Shown: positions 55,245-62,354 of the stretch, piece after piece
Position numbering within the stretch: position 1 is the first letter of the stretch
Layout of the letters: every line of letters begins with the position of its first letter
Source of the DNA: a virus
Length of the DNA stretch: 64,000 nt
IMG/VR virus record: IMGVR_UViG_3300035703_000005
Coordinates: 184,836-248,835 of that record
Reading direction: 5' to 3' (one strand)
Made by a program: the position numbers and the translations under genes
Notes under the pieces: generated by a model
The model's input: only the letters and a program-made list of their open reading frames with translations
What the model was told of the DNA's origin: nothing
Databases searched by the model: none

Positions 55245-55522
55245 CAGAACTTTCCTCTTACATCTTTGAGTGCGTTGTTGTATCCTGCAAGAACATCAGA
55301 GTGATACTTATTCTCAATAGATTCTGGAATATTATCTTTGATCAAATCCATAACCCTATCAGTCAGTTTATCACAATCAATACCATATCCCACTTTCTTC
55401 CCAAGTTCTTCCCAAAGTTTATCATAAAAACTTTTAGGTTCTACTACTTTTTGATACTTTTCTCCGTGATAGTAAATATGATTATCATATTTGAGAATAA
55501 GAGAGGGGTCAATTTCAGTCAT
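55244..55522 (-). CDS. Paralogue group member (92 aa)
   Basis: 92 residues (MTEIDPSLILKYDNHIYYHG, then EKYQKVVEPKSFYDKLWEEL). Ends LAGYNNALKDVRGKF. The GEKYQKVVEPK core parallels GVKYQRVEEPK in the protein at 62488. Overlaps the 245-residue gene by one base. Confidence 0.75.
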   Translation of the reverse strand: MTEIDPSLILKYDNHIYYHGEKYQKVVEPKSFYDKLWEELGKKVGYGIDCDKLTDRVMDLIKDNIPESIENKYHSDVLAGYNNALKDVRGKF

Positions 55523-55797
55523 TTGTGTAAAATACGAAGAGCGTTATAAAGGACTTTACCTTCTGGTGAGTATGCAGAAACATACTTATCCAGTTCATTT
55601 ACAAGTTCTTTGCACAGAGAACGATAGTCAACCTCATCATAATTCAGAGCATTGAGTGTTCGTTGCACAGTGATTTGTTCAAAACATTGCCCCAAGTCTA
55701 ACTCATTACCCTCAAAGTAGTCAATACCATCAGGACCATCCCACATCTTCCAATCATAAGTATTGGAAGTTAGATTATGATTGATTTCAATCTTCAT
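55519..55797 (-). CDS. Hypothetical protein (92 aa)
   Basis: 92 residues (MKIEINHNLTSNTYDWKMWD, with GPDGIDYFEGNELDLGQCFE). Helical C-terminal half. ATGA overlap with the next gene. Confidence 0.7.
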   Translation of the reverse strand: MKIEINHNLTSNTYDWKMWDGPDGIDYFEGNELDLGQCFEQITVQRTLNALNYDEVDYRSLCKELVNELDKYVSAYSPEGKVLYNALRILHK

Positions 55798-56032
55798 TGT
55801 TTGTGAGTCCTACTTCAAGACCTTCAAATCTACCCATATTATAACCCATAACAAATGCGGAATGAACCCACTTATACATCAAATCCTTACGAGTATTCAC
55901 ATCTTCTACTTCACAATCACCGAAAAAATATTCACTACGAAGTGCAAAACCACCATTAAGGTCATTAAACCATTCCTGAAATGCTTCTTCAATTGTATCA
56001 TCAAAGTCCCAATCGTTTGCTGGATGTTTCAT
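55787..56032 (-). CDS. Hypothetical protein (81 aa)
   Basis: 81 residues from MKHPANDWDFDDTIEEAFQE; start overlaps the TGA of the 61-residue gene (CTATGAAAC). AFQEWFNDLNGGFALRSEYF and VHSAFVMGYNMGRFEGLEVG. No family recognised. Confidence 0.7.
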   Translation of the reverse strand: MKHPANDWDFDDTIEEAFQEWFNDLNGGFALRSEYFFGDCEVEDVNTRKDLMYKWVHSAFVMGYNMGRFEGLEVGLTNNED

Positions 56033-56214
56033 AGATCTAATGGTTGTTGATTGTTTTTCTTCCATTGTTCCTTCCAAGTGATCCATTTTTCTACACCTGT
56101 TTCTTGTTGCCCAGTCCAATGTTGCCCGTTTTCATCAATCGCATCAAGATAATGAACACCAGTCTTCGGGCAGATGACTCTGGATACTTGTGCGAATTTT
56201 ACTCTTTCAGTCAT
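56029..56214 (-). CDS. Hypothetical protein (61 aa)
   Basis: 61 residues (MTERVKFAQVSRVICPKTGV, ending WKEQWKKNNQQPLDL). Strand-rich first half. Coupled to the 75-residue gene upstream. Confidence 0.7.
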   Translation of the reverse strand: MTERVKFAQVSRVICPKTGVHYLDAIDENGQHWTGQQETGVEKWITWKEQWKKNNQQPLDL

Positions 56215-56434
56215 TTTCTTTCATACAAGGGTATTCAAACTTTTCACCAATACATTCTAACATAGTGCGGGCAAAGGTAATCTCACCATAAGCACAACCA
56301 TCTTCAAAGGCATCATCATAATTACCAGCACTTGGAGTATAATCATCTCCAAATAGACCTTCATAGCAGTGTTTTACCTCTGCGTATTCTTTGAGAACCT
56401 TGAGAAGAAGTGTGAGTTTTTCTTCGGTAGTCAT
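56207..56434 (-). CDS. YDDAFEDGCAYGE-type protein, copy 2 (75 aa)
   Basis: 75 residues (MTTEEKLTLLLKVLKEYAEV...). KHCYEGLFGDDYTPSAGNYD then DAFEDGCAYGEITFARTML matches the protein at 40540 across its length, showing recent duplication between the two small-gene regions. Confidence 0.75.
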   Translation of the reverse strand: MTTEEKLTLLLKVLKEYAEVKHCYEGLFGDDYTPSAGNYDDAFEDGCAYGEITFARTMLECIGEKFEYPCMKEND

Positions 56435-56754
56435 TTCAATTCTCCATAAGAAAGTGTTTTGATTTCTTCTACAGTCAAGGTTTTGACATAACCACGAGGA
56501 TACTCATTATCATAAGCATTAAAGACAAAAACAGGAATGTTTCGTTCTTTACAGATTTGTTTGAACTTGTCTTCATTCAGTTCAAACTTACCAACATACT
56601 CAACATATGGATACATATCCCAAGATGCTACAAGTCCTCCTGTATAATAACCCCACTCAAACTCATCAAGTTCTTGAATGATGTTTTCTACCTCTTGAAT
56701 GTTCTCTGGATTAGTGTAGATGCGTCCGTATCCTTTGTATGTGAAGGCAGTCAT
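56431..56754 (-). CDS. Hypothetical protein (107 aa)
   Basis: 107 residues (MTAFTYKGYGRIYTNPENIQ, with EWGYYTGGLVASWDMYPYVE). Beta-rich, acidic. Overlaps the 55-residue gene upstream (GAATGACTGCC). Function unknown. Confidence 0.7.
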   Translation of the reverse strand: MTAFTYKGYGRIYTNPENIQEVENIIQELDEFEWGYYTGGLVASWDMYPYVEYVGKFELNEDKFKQICKERNIPVFVFNAYDNEYPRGYVKTLTVEEIKTLSYGELK

Positions 56755-56918
56755 TCCAAAATACCAAAAGCATAAAGTTGTCGTTCAATCCTTTGACTTG
56801 GTGTTCCAGTAAAGGCACCAACAAGTTCAGGATTTAGAGTATCAAGTTTAACAGCAAGTTCCCAACACTTCTCAAGTTCTTCTTGATAATCTTTGAGAAG
56901 TTCTTCTTGTTCAGTCAT
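56751..56918 (-). CDS. Small helical protein (55 aa)
   Basis: 55 residues (MTEQEELLKDYQEELEKCWE, ending ERQLYAFGILE). Acidic amphipathic helix then a short tail. First gene behind module 15. Confidence 0.65.
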   Translation of the reverse strand: MTEQEELLKDYQEELEKCWELAVKLDTLNPELVGAFTGTPSQRIERQLYAFGILE

Positions 56919-56941
56919 CAGGTTTCTGTGTGTATGAGAGT

Positions 56942-57000
56942 ATTATAAGGCATCCACAGGGTTTATGGAGTGTCCTTGTGCCAGTTCTTCAAGTGTCCTT
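56942..57000 (-). promoter_or_regulatory. Operator-promoter module 15
   Basis: Operator 56977-57000 (plus strand TGTGCCAGTT, CTTC, AAGTGTCCTT), CTCCAT -35-like box, 17-bp spacer, TATAAT (56942-56947). It holds the stop codon of the 63-residue gene. Confidence 0.75.
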
Positions 57001-57180
57001 CAGTCCAATCAGTTTAGCAAATTCAGGAGTAATAGTGAGGTTTTGTTCTCTTACAAGATTACGAACTTCTTTACGAAGATTTATCCACTTGTTGTAGTAA
57101 TCTTGTGATGCTTTTTGTGCTCTGTTTTTAGCATCAAAGTCGCACTGGTGTTCGTAGGTTCTACTTTCGTAGTATCTCAT
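56989..57180 (-). CDS. Hypothetical protein (63 aa)
   Basis: 63 residues (MRYYESRTYEHQCDFDAKNR, ending FAKLIGLKDT). Charged helix in the middle. The stop codon lies inside operator module 15. Confidence 0.65.
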   Translation of the reverse strand: MRYYESRTYEHQCDFDAKNRAQKASQDYYNKWINLRKEVRNLVREQNLTITPEFAKLIGLKDT

Positions 57181-57377
57181 TTAAGTTGCTCCAGAACACC
57201 AATAAAAGTATCAATACAATCTTTGGGAATGTGAAAAGGTTCCCCTGTTTTAGTTTCTTCAACTCCGTGAGTTGTGTATTGATTAATCTCTATAAGACCT
57301 TCACCATCATCAGTAAATTGGTAGAACCAACCATCTTCGTGGTGAATACGGATTTCTTGTGTGATTTGGTAAGTCAT
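57177..57377 (-). CDS. IPKDC-type protein, copy A (66 aa)
   Basis: 66 residues (MTYQITQEIRIHHEDGWFYQ). HEDGWFYQF, then FHIPKDCIDTFIGVLEQLK. Shares DGW-FQF, F-IPKDC and FI-x2-LE-L with the protein at 57994, an adjacent paralogue. Confidence 0.7.
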   Translation of the reverse strand: MTYQITQEIRIHHEDGWFYQFTDDGEGLIEINQYTTHGVEETKTGEPFHIPKDCIDTFIGVLEQLK

Positions 57378-57386
57378 TTCAGTTCC

Positions 57387-57716
57387 TCAAAATTGGTGTT
57401 TAATTTCTTCTTCTGTTGCTATCTCCACAATAGGATAACTCATATCTTCATAATCATACAAGTCAAAATCCTTAATTAGGTTTGCGACAACATTATCGCA
57501 CAGATAATCAGCAAAAATTCCTGGGTCAAGTTCTCCATCATCTGTAAGCATCTCATCATCCCTATGCTTTTCAGGGTCAAACCTCACATAAAAAGTTACT
57601 TTATAACCTTTTAGATTTTCCAAAGCATCCTTTACCTTCTGTTGTTCCTTATGCTTTTGGATTTGAAGTTCAAGTTCGTTGAGTTGGTCTTCGGTCAGTT
57701 GTGTAAGGTCAATCAT
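57387..57716 (-). CDS. Acidic protein (109 aa)
   Basis: 109 residues from MIDLTQLTEDQLNELELQIQ. A coiled start, then VTFYVRFDPEKHRDDEMLTD and a C-terminal acidic end. An upstream 66-residue extension is unlikely. Overlaps the 67-residue gene. Confidence 0.65.
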   Translation of the reverse strand: MIDLTQLTEDQLNELELQIQKHKEQQKVKDALENLKGYKVTFYVRFDPEKHRDDEMLTDDGELDPGIFADYLCDNVVANLIKDFDLYDYEDMSYPIVEIATEEEIKHQF

Positions 57717-57717
57717 T

Positions 57718-57921
57718 TCAGTTCTTAAAGAGTTTGTAGATGGCATCAGCAATAGCAAGTGCTTCTTCTTTTTCCATAGTAATGTGAGTATGTCGTTTTC
57801 CATCTTGCCAATAAGAAATAGTGCAACCATCATCACTGGTGACAATATTTGAGTCTTCAACTGTGTAATACCATTCCTCATCAGGAAGAATGTTGATGCA
57901 GGTGCTGGTGTCAATTGCCAT
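57718..57921 (-). CDS. Hypothetical protein (67 aa)
   Basis: 67 residues (MAIDTSTCINILPDEEWYYT, ending LAIADAIYKLFKN). Beta-rich first half (IVTSDDGCTISYWQDGKRHT) and C-terminal helix. First gene behind module 16, AAAGGA ribosome binding site. Confidence 0.7.
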   Translation of the reverse strand: MAIDTSTCINILPDEEWYYTVEDSNIVTSDDGCTISYWQDGKRHTHITMEKEEALAIADAIYKLFKN

Positions 57922-57946
57922 TTGGAGTTCCTTTGTCTATGAGAGT

Positions 57947-58005
57947 ATTATAAGGCAAAAAGGGGTCTTGTGGAGACCCCCTGTGCCAGTTCTTCAAGTG
58001 TCATT
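57947..58005 (-). promoter_or_regulatory. Operator-promoter module 16
   Basis: Operator 57982-58005 (plus strand TGTGCCAGTT, CTTC, AAGTGTCATT), terminator hairpin 57962-57980, CTCCAC -35-like box, TATAAT (57947-57952). It holds the stop codon of the 64-residue gene. Confidence 0.75.
57962..57980 (-). terminator. Terminator inside module 16
   Basis: Perfect stem GGGGTCT / AGACCCC (57962-57968 with 57974-57980, five-base loop) followed on the minus strand by TTTTTG. Ends the operon inside the next promoter. Confidence 0.8.
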
Positions 58006-58188
58006 CAGGTTCTCCAAAGCATCAATAAAATATTCTACACAATCTTTAGGAATACGAAATTCTGTTGTTTTTGAAAGTAGTTGTTCAAAATAAACAATCT
58101 TTACAAAATCTACCTCTTCCCAAAATTGAAAACTCCAACCTTCTTCTTCATTTTGAATGATTTGTTGTTTTTTGATGTTGTATTTCAT
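57994..58188 (-). CDS. IPKDC-type protein, copy B (64 aa)
   Basis: 64 residues (MKYNIKKQQIIQNEEEGWSF). EEGWSFQF, then FRIPKDCVEYFIDALENLND. Paralogue of the protein at 57177. Stop codon inside operator module 16. Overlaps the next gene by ATGA. Confidence 0.7.
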   Translation of the reverse strand: MKYNIKKQQIIQNEEEGWSFQFWEEVDFVKIVYFEQLLSKTTEFRIPKDCVEYFIDALENLNDT

Positions 58189-58319
58189 TTAGTTTTTACA
58201 CCTCTTCTTCTATCGTGTTCGGCAACTCTTGCCTTATCAACATTTCTACCCCAAATATCATATCTTTGTGTTTGAATGAACTTTTTGTTCCTTTCATCTT
58301 TCTTTTCAAATCTGTTCAT
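58185..58319 (-). CDS. Small basic protein (44 aa)
   Basis: 44 residues (MNRFEKKDERNKKFIQTQRY, ending HDRRRGVKTK). Very basic. Overlaps its upstream and downstream partners. Nucleic-acid binding is only suggested. Confidence 0.65.
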   Translation of the reverse strand: MNRFEKKDERNKKFIQTQRYDIWGRNVDKARVAEHDRRRGVKTK

Positions 58320-58507
58320 TTCAATTCCTCAATAAGTTCATCACGCATTTGTTTGAGATTGTCTCCTGCCCAAATGTCAAGAGTTTTGTCGGCAAGTTTA
58401 ACTGCTTCCCAAAGTTTAGGATAGTTCCTCCAATCTACTACATCCTCATCAAGAGCAATCAGCAACTCAAGAATACAGAGTTTATGAAGTTTAAGAAAAT
58501 CAGTCAT
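58316..58507 (-). CDS. Hypothetical protein (63 aa)
   Basis: 63 residues from MTDFLKLHKLCILELLIALD, ending LKQMRDELIEELK. Helical. First gene behind module 17. Confidence 0.65.
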   Translation of the reverse strand: MTDFLKLHKLCILELLIALDEDVVDWRNYPKLWEAVKLADKTLDIWAGDNLKQMRDELIEELK

Positions 58508-58528
58508 CGGTTTGATGTGTATGAGAGT

Positions 58529-58587
58529 ATCATACCACTCCCAGAACCCCACAGAGCATCCCCTGTGCCAGTTTAGAAAGTGTCCTC
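58529..58587 (-). promoter_or_regulatory. Operator-promoter module 17
   Basis: Operator 58564-58587 (plus strand TGTGCCAGTT, TAGA, AAGTGTCCTC), CTCTGT -35-like box, TATGAT -10 (58529-58534). It holds the stop codon of the 52-residue gene. Confidence 0.7.
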
Positions 58588-58731
58588 ACCGAAGTTCCTA
58601 TAAATCACATCCATCCATATCTTATCAAAATATTTCCTGTCTTCATCAGTAATCATATTTGCTCTCATATACTCTTCAAGGGTGATTTTATTATCATCCA
58701 AGTATTTTTGGAGTTCTTCAATTGTTAACAT
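58573..58731 (-). CDS. Hypothetical protein (52 aa)
   Basis: 52 residues from MLTIEELQKYLDDNKITLEE, ending YRNFGEDTF. Helical and acidic. Its stop lies inside operator module 17. Confidence 0.65.
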   Translation of the reverse strand: MLTIEELQKYLDDNKITLEEYMRANMITDEDRKYFDKIWMDVIYRNFGEDTF

Positions 58732-59086
58732 AAACCTCAAAAAATATTTTTGTTCCACCCATAAGCATAACATCGTGTTCTATACTCACACTTCCTACCT
58801 TTGCTTTTCCTTGTTTGATTTTATCTGCGACTTGTAGAAAAGTTTTCTCCGTATCGTGAATATCGTGAGTTAGAAAATTTGATGCCTTTGTAATACCTGT
58901 GGTTGATGTTGCTACTGATGGACTTGTAAGATTGGATGCGACTGATGTGTTTGAACTCCATTTTTTGAATGCTTCATCAACTTCTGATACTGTTCGTTCA
59001 AACTCATCTGCTTTTATGACTTTTGGTTTTTCTTTCTTTCCGTAGAGTTCTTCATATTTTTGTATTAGTGGATTGGAACTACTCAT
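58718..59086 (-). CDS. Hypothetical protein (122 aa)
   Basis: 122 residues from MSSSNPLIQKYEELYGKKEK. Helical first half, a serine/threonine-rich linker (NTSVASNLTSPSVATSTTGI) and a beta-like end (VGSVSIEHDVMLMGGTKIFF). Overlaps the gene upstream. Confidence 0.65.
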   Translation of the reverse strand: MSSSNPLIQKYEELYGKKEKPKVIKADEFERTVSEVDEAFKKWSSNTSVASNLTSPSVATSTTGITKASNFLTHDIHDTEKTFLQVADKIKQGKAKVGSVSIEHDVMLMGGTKIFFEVYVNN

Positions 59087-59300
59087 AATTATCACACTCC
59101 AAAATAATATCACAACCTTCGTTTCGTAAGTTCAACGACCATACAGATTTTACCACATTGGATAGATTATTACCAACACTCATCCACACCTCACAATCCT
59201 CACCATACTCATTTGTATCAGGAAGAACACTCAAGATTTCTTTGAGTTGCCGAATGGTGAGTGCGTCAGTTGTGAATGGTTGGTTTCTTATATCAGTCAT
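59079..59300 (-). CDS. Hypothetical protein (73 aa)
   Basis: 73 residues (MTDIRNQPFTTDALTIRQLK, with EVWMSVGNNLSNVVKSVWSL). Mixed fold, acidic. Coupled to the mini zinc-finger gene by a short overlap. Confidence 0.65.
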   Translation of the reverse strand: MTDIRNQPFTTDALTIRQLKEILSVLPDTNEYGEDCEVWMSVGNNLSNVVKSVWSLNLRNEGCDIILECDNYE

Positions 59301-59401
59301 TTCTTACACCGATGTAATGGAACACGAAGAAACTGAAAAAACCTTCCAATATATCCTATCTGTGCTCCACATTTTTGACAACAATACGATGGGTAGGTCA
59401 T
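59297..59401 (-). CDS. Miniature zinc-finger peptide (34 aa)
   Basis: 34 residues. CCQKCG near 7-12 and an HRC near 30-32 provide four cysteine/histidine ligands, and the rest is basic and aromatic (GRFFQFLRVPLHRCKK). Start ATG overlaps the TGA of the upstream gene (GGATGACC). Likely a nucleic-acid or protein-binding peptide. Confidence 0.6.
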   Translation of the reverse strand: MTYPSYCCQKCGAQIGYIGRFFQFLRVPLHRCKK

Positions 59402-59601
59402 CCTTCAACATCTCCACTCACTACAATAGGTTCTACATCACCACAGACAACTTCTGCTTTCATTTGTTCCATAATAATAGACACCTTATCCATAACTCTT
59501 TCTCTGGTTTCTTGTGTCCAAATACTATTTCCCACAACATTTAAACTTTTATAGAGAGTGTTATGAATTACCATAAGGTCTGCTGCTGATAGTTTAGTCA
59601 T
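59398..59601 (-). CDS. Hypothetical protein (67 aa)
   Basis: 67 residues (MTKLSAADLMVIHNTLYKSL, with RERVMDKVSIIMEQMKAEVV). Helical then an acidic, glycine-containing end (DVEPIVVSGDVEG). Overlaps neighbours at both ends. Confidence 0.65.
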   Translation of the reverse strand: MTKLSAADLMVIHNTLYKSLNVVGNSIWTQETRERVMDKVSIIMEQMKAEVVCGDVEPIVVSGDVEG

Positions 59602-59768
59602 TTTTCTACCTTTCGTGGGTCTTTACCTTTATGCCAAATAGTATGAAGTTCATCAACACGATTTTCCCAAATCATAGTATCTACAATGTATTCATATGGG
59701 TTTTCATAAGTATCTTCATACACTTCTCTAATGAAGATAGATTTATTTACCGATTGGGGGTATTTCAT
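59598..59768 (-). CDS. Hypothetical protein (56 aa)
   Basis: 56 residues (MKYPQSVNKSIFIREVYEDT, ending GKDPRKVEK). Contains a tyrosine-rich segment YEDTYENPYEYI. Overlaps the gene upstream (ATGA) and the one downstream. Confidence 0.65.
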   Translation of the reverse strand: MKYPQSVNKSIFIREVYEDTYENPYEYIVDTMIWENRVDELHTIWHKGKDPRKVEK

Positions 59769-60007
59769 TTCTCATATTCCCCTAATTTATAAAATGCTCT
59801 AAAACCTTTAGCAAGAGCACCTTCTGGTAAGTCCCGATAATCTGGGTCATAATATTGAACCATTCCCAAAATTGCGGTTGCTGTTTCTACTGGGTCTGGG
59901 ATTTCTCCACTCCATTTTACAAGAGACCCACCATCTCCACCAATATGTTCTAAAAGATGAACCATTACTTTTTCCCAAGAATTATTAGGCAAATCACTGA
60001 ACTTCAT
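59765..60007 (-). CDS. Hypothetical protein (80 aa)
   Basis: 80 residues (MKFSDLPNNSWEKVMVHLLE, ending RAFYKLGEYEK). IGGDGGSLVKWSGEIPDPVE in the middle. First gene behind module 18. Confidence 0.7.
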   Translation of the reverse strand: MKFSDLPNNSWEKVMVHLLEHIGGDGGSLVKWSGEIPDPVETATAILGMVQYYDPDYRDLPEGALAKGFRAFYKLGEYEK

Positions 60008-60030
60008 AGGGTTTCTTTGTATATAAGAGT

Positions 60031-60090
60031 ATTATACACCAAAGGGCACCAGATTTCAAGTGCCCGTGTTCCAGTTTGGTAAGTGCCCTA
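60031..60090 (-). promoter_or_regulatory. Operator-promoter module 18
   Basis: Operator 60067-60090 (plus strand TGTTCCAGTT, TGGT, AAGTGCCCTA), hairpin GGGCAC/GTGCCC (60044-60065), -35 TTGAAA, 17-bp spacer, TATAAT (60031-60036). It holds the stop codon of the endonuclease gene. Confidence 0.75.
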
Positions 60091-60867
60091 TGCTATTCTG
60101 CGTCTATTACTCTTGGATGTATCTATTCCTTTTCCTTTTTGATAAGAAACTACACCAGCAGCAGTTGATACATAACCAGTTATACAACATTCCCATCTTT
60201 GTGCGTTTATAATCTTTGAAGAAATAGCACCACCTTTTTTAGCATTTTCTACCAACTGCTCTGTTGTTAGTGCGAATATACCGACCTTATTTTCTTTATT
60301 TTTAGCAGAAACCTTCTTTCCATTTTCACTTCTTTGTTCGGCAGACAATCCAAAAAGTCCAGTTCCATTTTTCCTATTTACTTCTGCTGCCTTTTTACCA
60401 TTTTCTCTTCTTTCTTCTGTTGTTTGTGCGAATATAGCAGTTTTATTTTTCATATTATTGTGTGCTATTTTCTTACCATTTTCACTCATTTGTTCTTTTG
60501 TTAGAGTGAATATTCCTAAACCAAGTTCTCTATTTCTTTTACCAATTCTCTTACCAGTTTTCCTTCTAATAGAAAGAGAAACTTTTCCCCCACAACTTTC
60601 ATTCAAGCACCATTTATCAGTATTATAAACAGGTCTAATCAATCTTGTTTCAACTTCTTGTGCTTCTATCCAACCTTCATCACTAAACTGAAAGAGTTGA
60701 AGTATCTGCTTCTTTGGAGTATAAAGTTCCCAACACCATTTATGAGTTACTGGAGAACCACAATAATCTTCGTTGAAGTATTTTTCCTTATGAACCCCAT
60801 AGTAGTAATAGGGCACTTCTTCAAAGGTAATTTTATACAAGTATATTCTTGGACTTTGTGAAGTCAT
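60088..60867 (-). CDS. GIY-YIG-like homing endonuclease with repeated DNA-binding modules (259 aa)
   Basis: 259 residues from MTSQSPRIYLYKITF. The N-terminal VPYYYYGVHKEKYFNEDYCG, YTPKKQIL, WIEAQEVETRLIRPVYN and CLNESCGGKVSLSIRRKTG fit GIY-YIG-type homing nucleases (GVH for GIY; E in AQEVE as catalytic site). Then about four repeats of the (G/A)(I/L)F-x-LTxEQ-x(5)NGKK type (residues 125-215), like NUMOD3. A late TATAAATA promoter and its own terminator flank it. Stop in operator module 18. A mobile selfish gene is likely; target site unknown. Confidence 0.75.
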   Translation of the reverse strand: MTSQSPRIYLYKITFEEVPYYYYGVHKEKYFNEDYCGSPVTHKWCWELYTPKKQILQLFQFSDEGWIEAQEVETRLIRPVYNTDKWCLNESCGGKVSLSIRRKTGKRIGKRNRELGLGIFTLTKEQMSENGKKIAHNNMKNKTAIFAQTTEERRENGKKAAEVNRKNGTGLFGLSAEQRSENGKKVSAKNKENKVGIFALTTEQLVENAKKGGAISSKIINAQRWECCITGYVSTAAGVVSYQKGKGIDTSKSNRRRIA

Positions 60868-60897
60868 AGTTCTGCTTCTAAATTGTGTTCGCAATAC

Positions 60898-60905
60898 TAT
60901 TTATA
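60898..60905 (-). promoter_or_regulatory. Late promoter TATAAATA before the homing endonuclease
   Basis: Perfect TATAAATA on the minus strand 30 bases before the chosen ATG, the only late octamer in the small-gene region. Homing endonuclease genes in T4 also sit behind late promoters. Confidence 0.75.
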
Positions 60906-60909
60906 CAAG

Positions 60910-60933
60910 AAAAGGTGCCCGAAGACACCTTTT
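60910..60933 (-). terminator. UUCG-loop terminator of the 175-residue gene
   Basis: GGTGTC-TTCG-GGCACC hairpin followed by TTTT on the minus strand (AAAAGGTGTC upstream arm). It ends the small-gene operon before the endonuclease gene; the symmetric A/T runs make it bidirectional. Confidence 0.8.
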
Positions 60934-60967
60934 CCACTCTTATGGATGCGAACACATTAGAGCATTA

Positions 60968-61495
60968 TTATTTATCATCAATCCACTTGAACCCTAAAAG
61001 TTTATCAGCACAAAATCTAATCAAAAAATTCGGTTTATAAGGCATATAAAACCTCAAATAACCATTACCGATTGTATAATAACCTTTGTGTTTATTTCCT
61101 TGTTTAATTATAAAACCGGAAGTAAAATTATTTGTTCCAAGAGAAGTGCTATAAGTTAGTATAGATTTTTGTGGAAATTGTCCGTTCTTCTTCGCATACT
61201 CAAAGTCCTCAATAATTCTATCAAACTTTCGATTGTAATAATACTCTTGATGACATTTGAGTTGTGCGAACTTGTATTCTACATCCTCAATTAGTTTATC
61301 AATCTTCTCATCAAACTCTTGTGAGATTTCTTCTAATGACTTGGGTGGTTCTGGAATATCAAGATAAGGTTTGATTACATCAAAATACTCATAATTTTCT
61401 GTGTAATAAAAAGCACCACAAACATAAGGAAGAATACTTTGAGGTGCTTTTTTGAGTTTCTTTGGGTTGAGTTTGTATCCTATTTTTTCAGTCAT
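60968..61495 (-). CDS. Hypothetical protein (175 aa)
   Basis: 175 residues (MTEKIGYKLNPKKLKKAPQS). A helical N-terminal half with a VIKPYLDIPEPPKSLEE segment, then KKNGQFPQKSILTYSTSLGT and a beta end (GYYTIGNGYLRFYMPYKPNF). Related in layout to the gene at 61492 (YELLKKYFTIPYVPEPL). Function unknown. Confidence 0.7.
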   Translation of the reverse strand: MTEKIGYKLNPKKLKKAPQSILPYVCGAFYYTENYEYFDVIKPYLDIPEPPKSLEEISQEFDEKIDKLIEDVEYKFAQLKCHQEYYYNRKFDRIIEDFEYAKKNGQFPQKSILTYSTSLGTNNFTSGFIIKQGNKHKGYYTIGNGYLRFYMPYKPNFLIRFCADKLLGFKWIDDK

Positions 61496-61713
61496 TTGTA
61501 ATCTTCAATATAATTTTGATAGTCAAAATCTGCCTTATCAAACTTCAAAGGTTCTGGAACATAAGGAATAGTAAAATACTTTTTGAGAAGTTCATACTGT
61601 TCGTTAGTTTCACTCGAATTAGCAACCAAGTTCATACACTCAAAGACATTTCGCACATCTTCAAGAGTTTGAATTTTACTTACATCAAGTTTGTGATTTA
61701 ATCTTTCAGTCAT
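61492..61713 (-). CDS. Hypothetical protein (73 aa)
   Basis: 73 residues (MTERLNHKLDVSKIQTLEDV). YELLKKYFTIPYVPEPLKFD resembles the N-terminal YFDVIKPYLDIPEPP of the 175-residue protein, suggesting a truncated paralogue. Overlaps the next gene by ATGA. Confidence 0.65.
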   Translation of the reverse strand: MTERLNHKLDVSKIQTLEDVRNVFECMNLVANSSETNEQYELLKKYFTIPYVPEPLKFDKADFDYQNYIEDYK

Positions 61714-61802
61714 TTTTTTCTATCCATAAGGTATTCAAGTAGTCCCAAAAACATAGAACCTCCCATATAAACAAGCATAACAATCATAAGAAACTCAATC
61801 AT
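61710..61802 (-). CDS. Miniature membrane peptide (30 aa)
   Basis: 30 residues, hydrophobic helix (FLMIVMLVYMGGSMFLGLLEYL) and a basic end (MDRKK). Overlaps both neighbours by ATGA. A membrane-active early peptide is possible. Confidence 0.55.
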   Translation of the reverse strand: MIEFLMIVMLVYMGGSMFLGLLEYLMDRKK

Positions 61803-62064
61803 CTTTCAAATACTCCTCATCAATCAGAATAATAGTATCAAAAGGTTGTTCGCATCCCAATACACAATAAGAACCAAACTTATTCATCAAGTCCCACATT
61901 ACAAACTCACAGTATCCATTTTCATCTTCCTTTGGTGGAGTATAAGGAAACTTATCCAATTTACCGTGAGAGTTCCAAAAATCTTCCCAGAGTTTCTTAT
62001 GAAGTTCTTTACCGAACTTTGTAAGTTTGACTTTGACTGGGTAGTTGATGTTAAAGGATTTCAT
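61795..62064 (-). CDS. Hypothetical protein (89 aa)
   Basis: 89 residues from MKSFNINYPVKVKLTKFGKE. Ends TIILIDEEYLKDD. Aromatic middle (LWEDFWNSHGKLDKFPYTPP). Its ATG overlaps the end of the upstream gene. Confidence 0.65.
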   Translation of the reverse strand: MKSFNINYPVKVKLTKFGKELHKKLWEDFWNSHGKLDKFPYTPPKEDENGYCEFVMWDLMNKFGSYCVLGCEQPFDTIILIDEEYLKDD

Positions 62065-62354
62065 TACCACTCCAACTCCACATAAATGCACCACCCCAAA
62101 TAATCGGGAAGATTATCTTTCAGGTATTCTACCATATATTCCTGCAATTCGTAAACAGTTGGAGAGCATTCATCAATCGTAATACCATACAACAAATCCT
62201 CATCGTGAATACTATACTTCACCCATACATCAGAAACTCTCACACTGGCATAATTTACACCAGCAAATCTTTCTGTGGAGTTCTTGTGAAGTTCAAGTGC
62301 TTTTGTGGCAACCTCTTGAATTTGGAATAGATTATCTTTGATGGTGTCGTTCAT
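62064..62354 (-). CDS. Hypothetical protein (96 aa)
   Basis: 96 residues from MNDTIKDNLFQIQEVATKAL. Helix, strand and helix (VWVKYSIHDEDLLYGITIDE). Overlaps both neighbours. No family recognised. Confidence 0.65.
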   Translation of the reverse strand: MNDTIKDNLFQIQEVATKALELHKNSTERFAGVNYASVRVSDVWVKYSIHDEDLLYGITIDECSPTVYELQEYMVEYLKDNLPDYLGWCIYVELEW

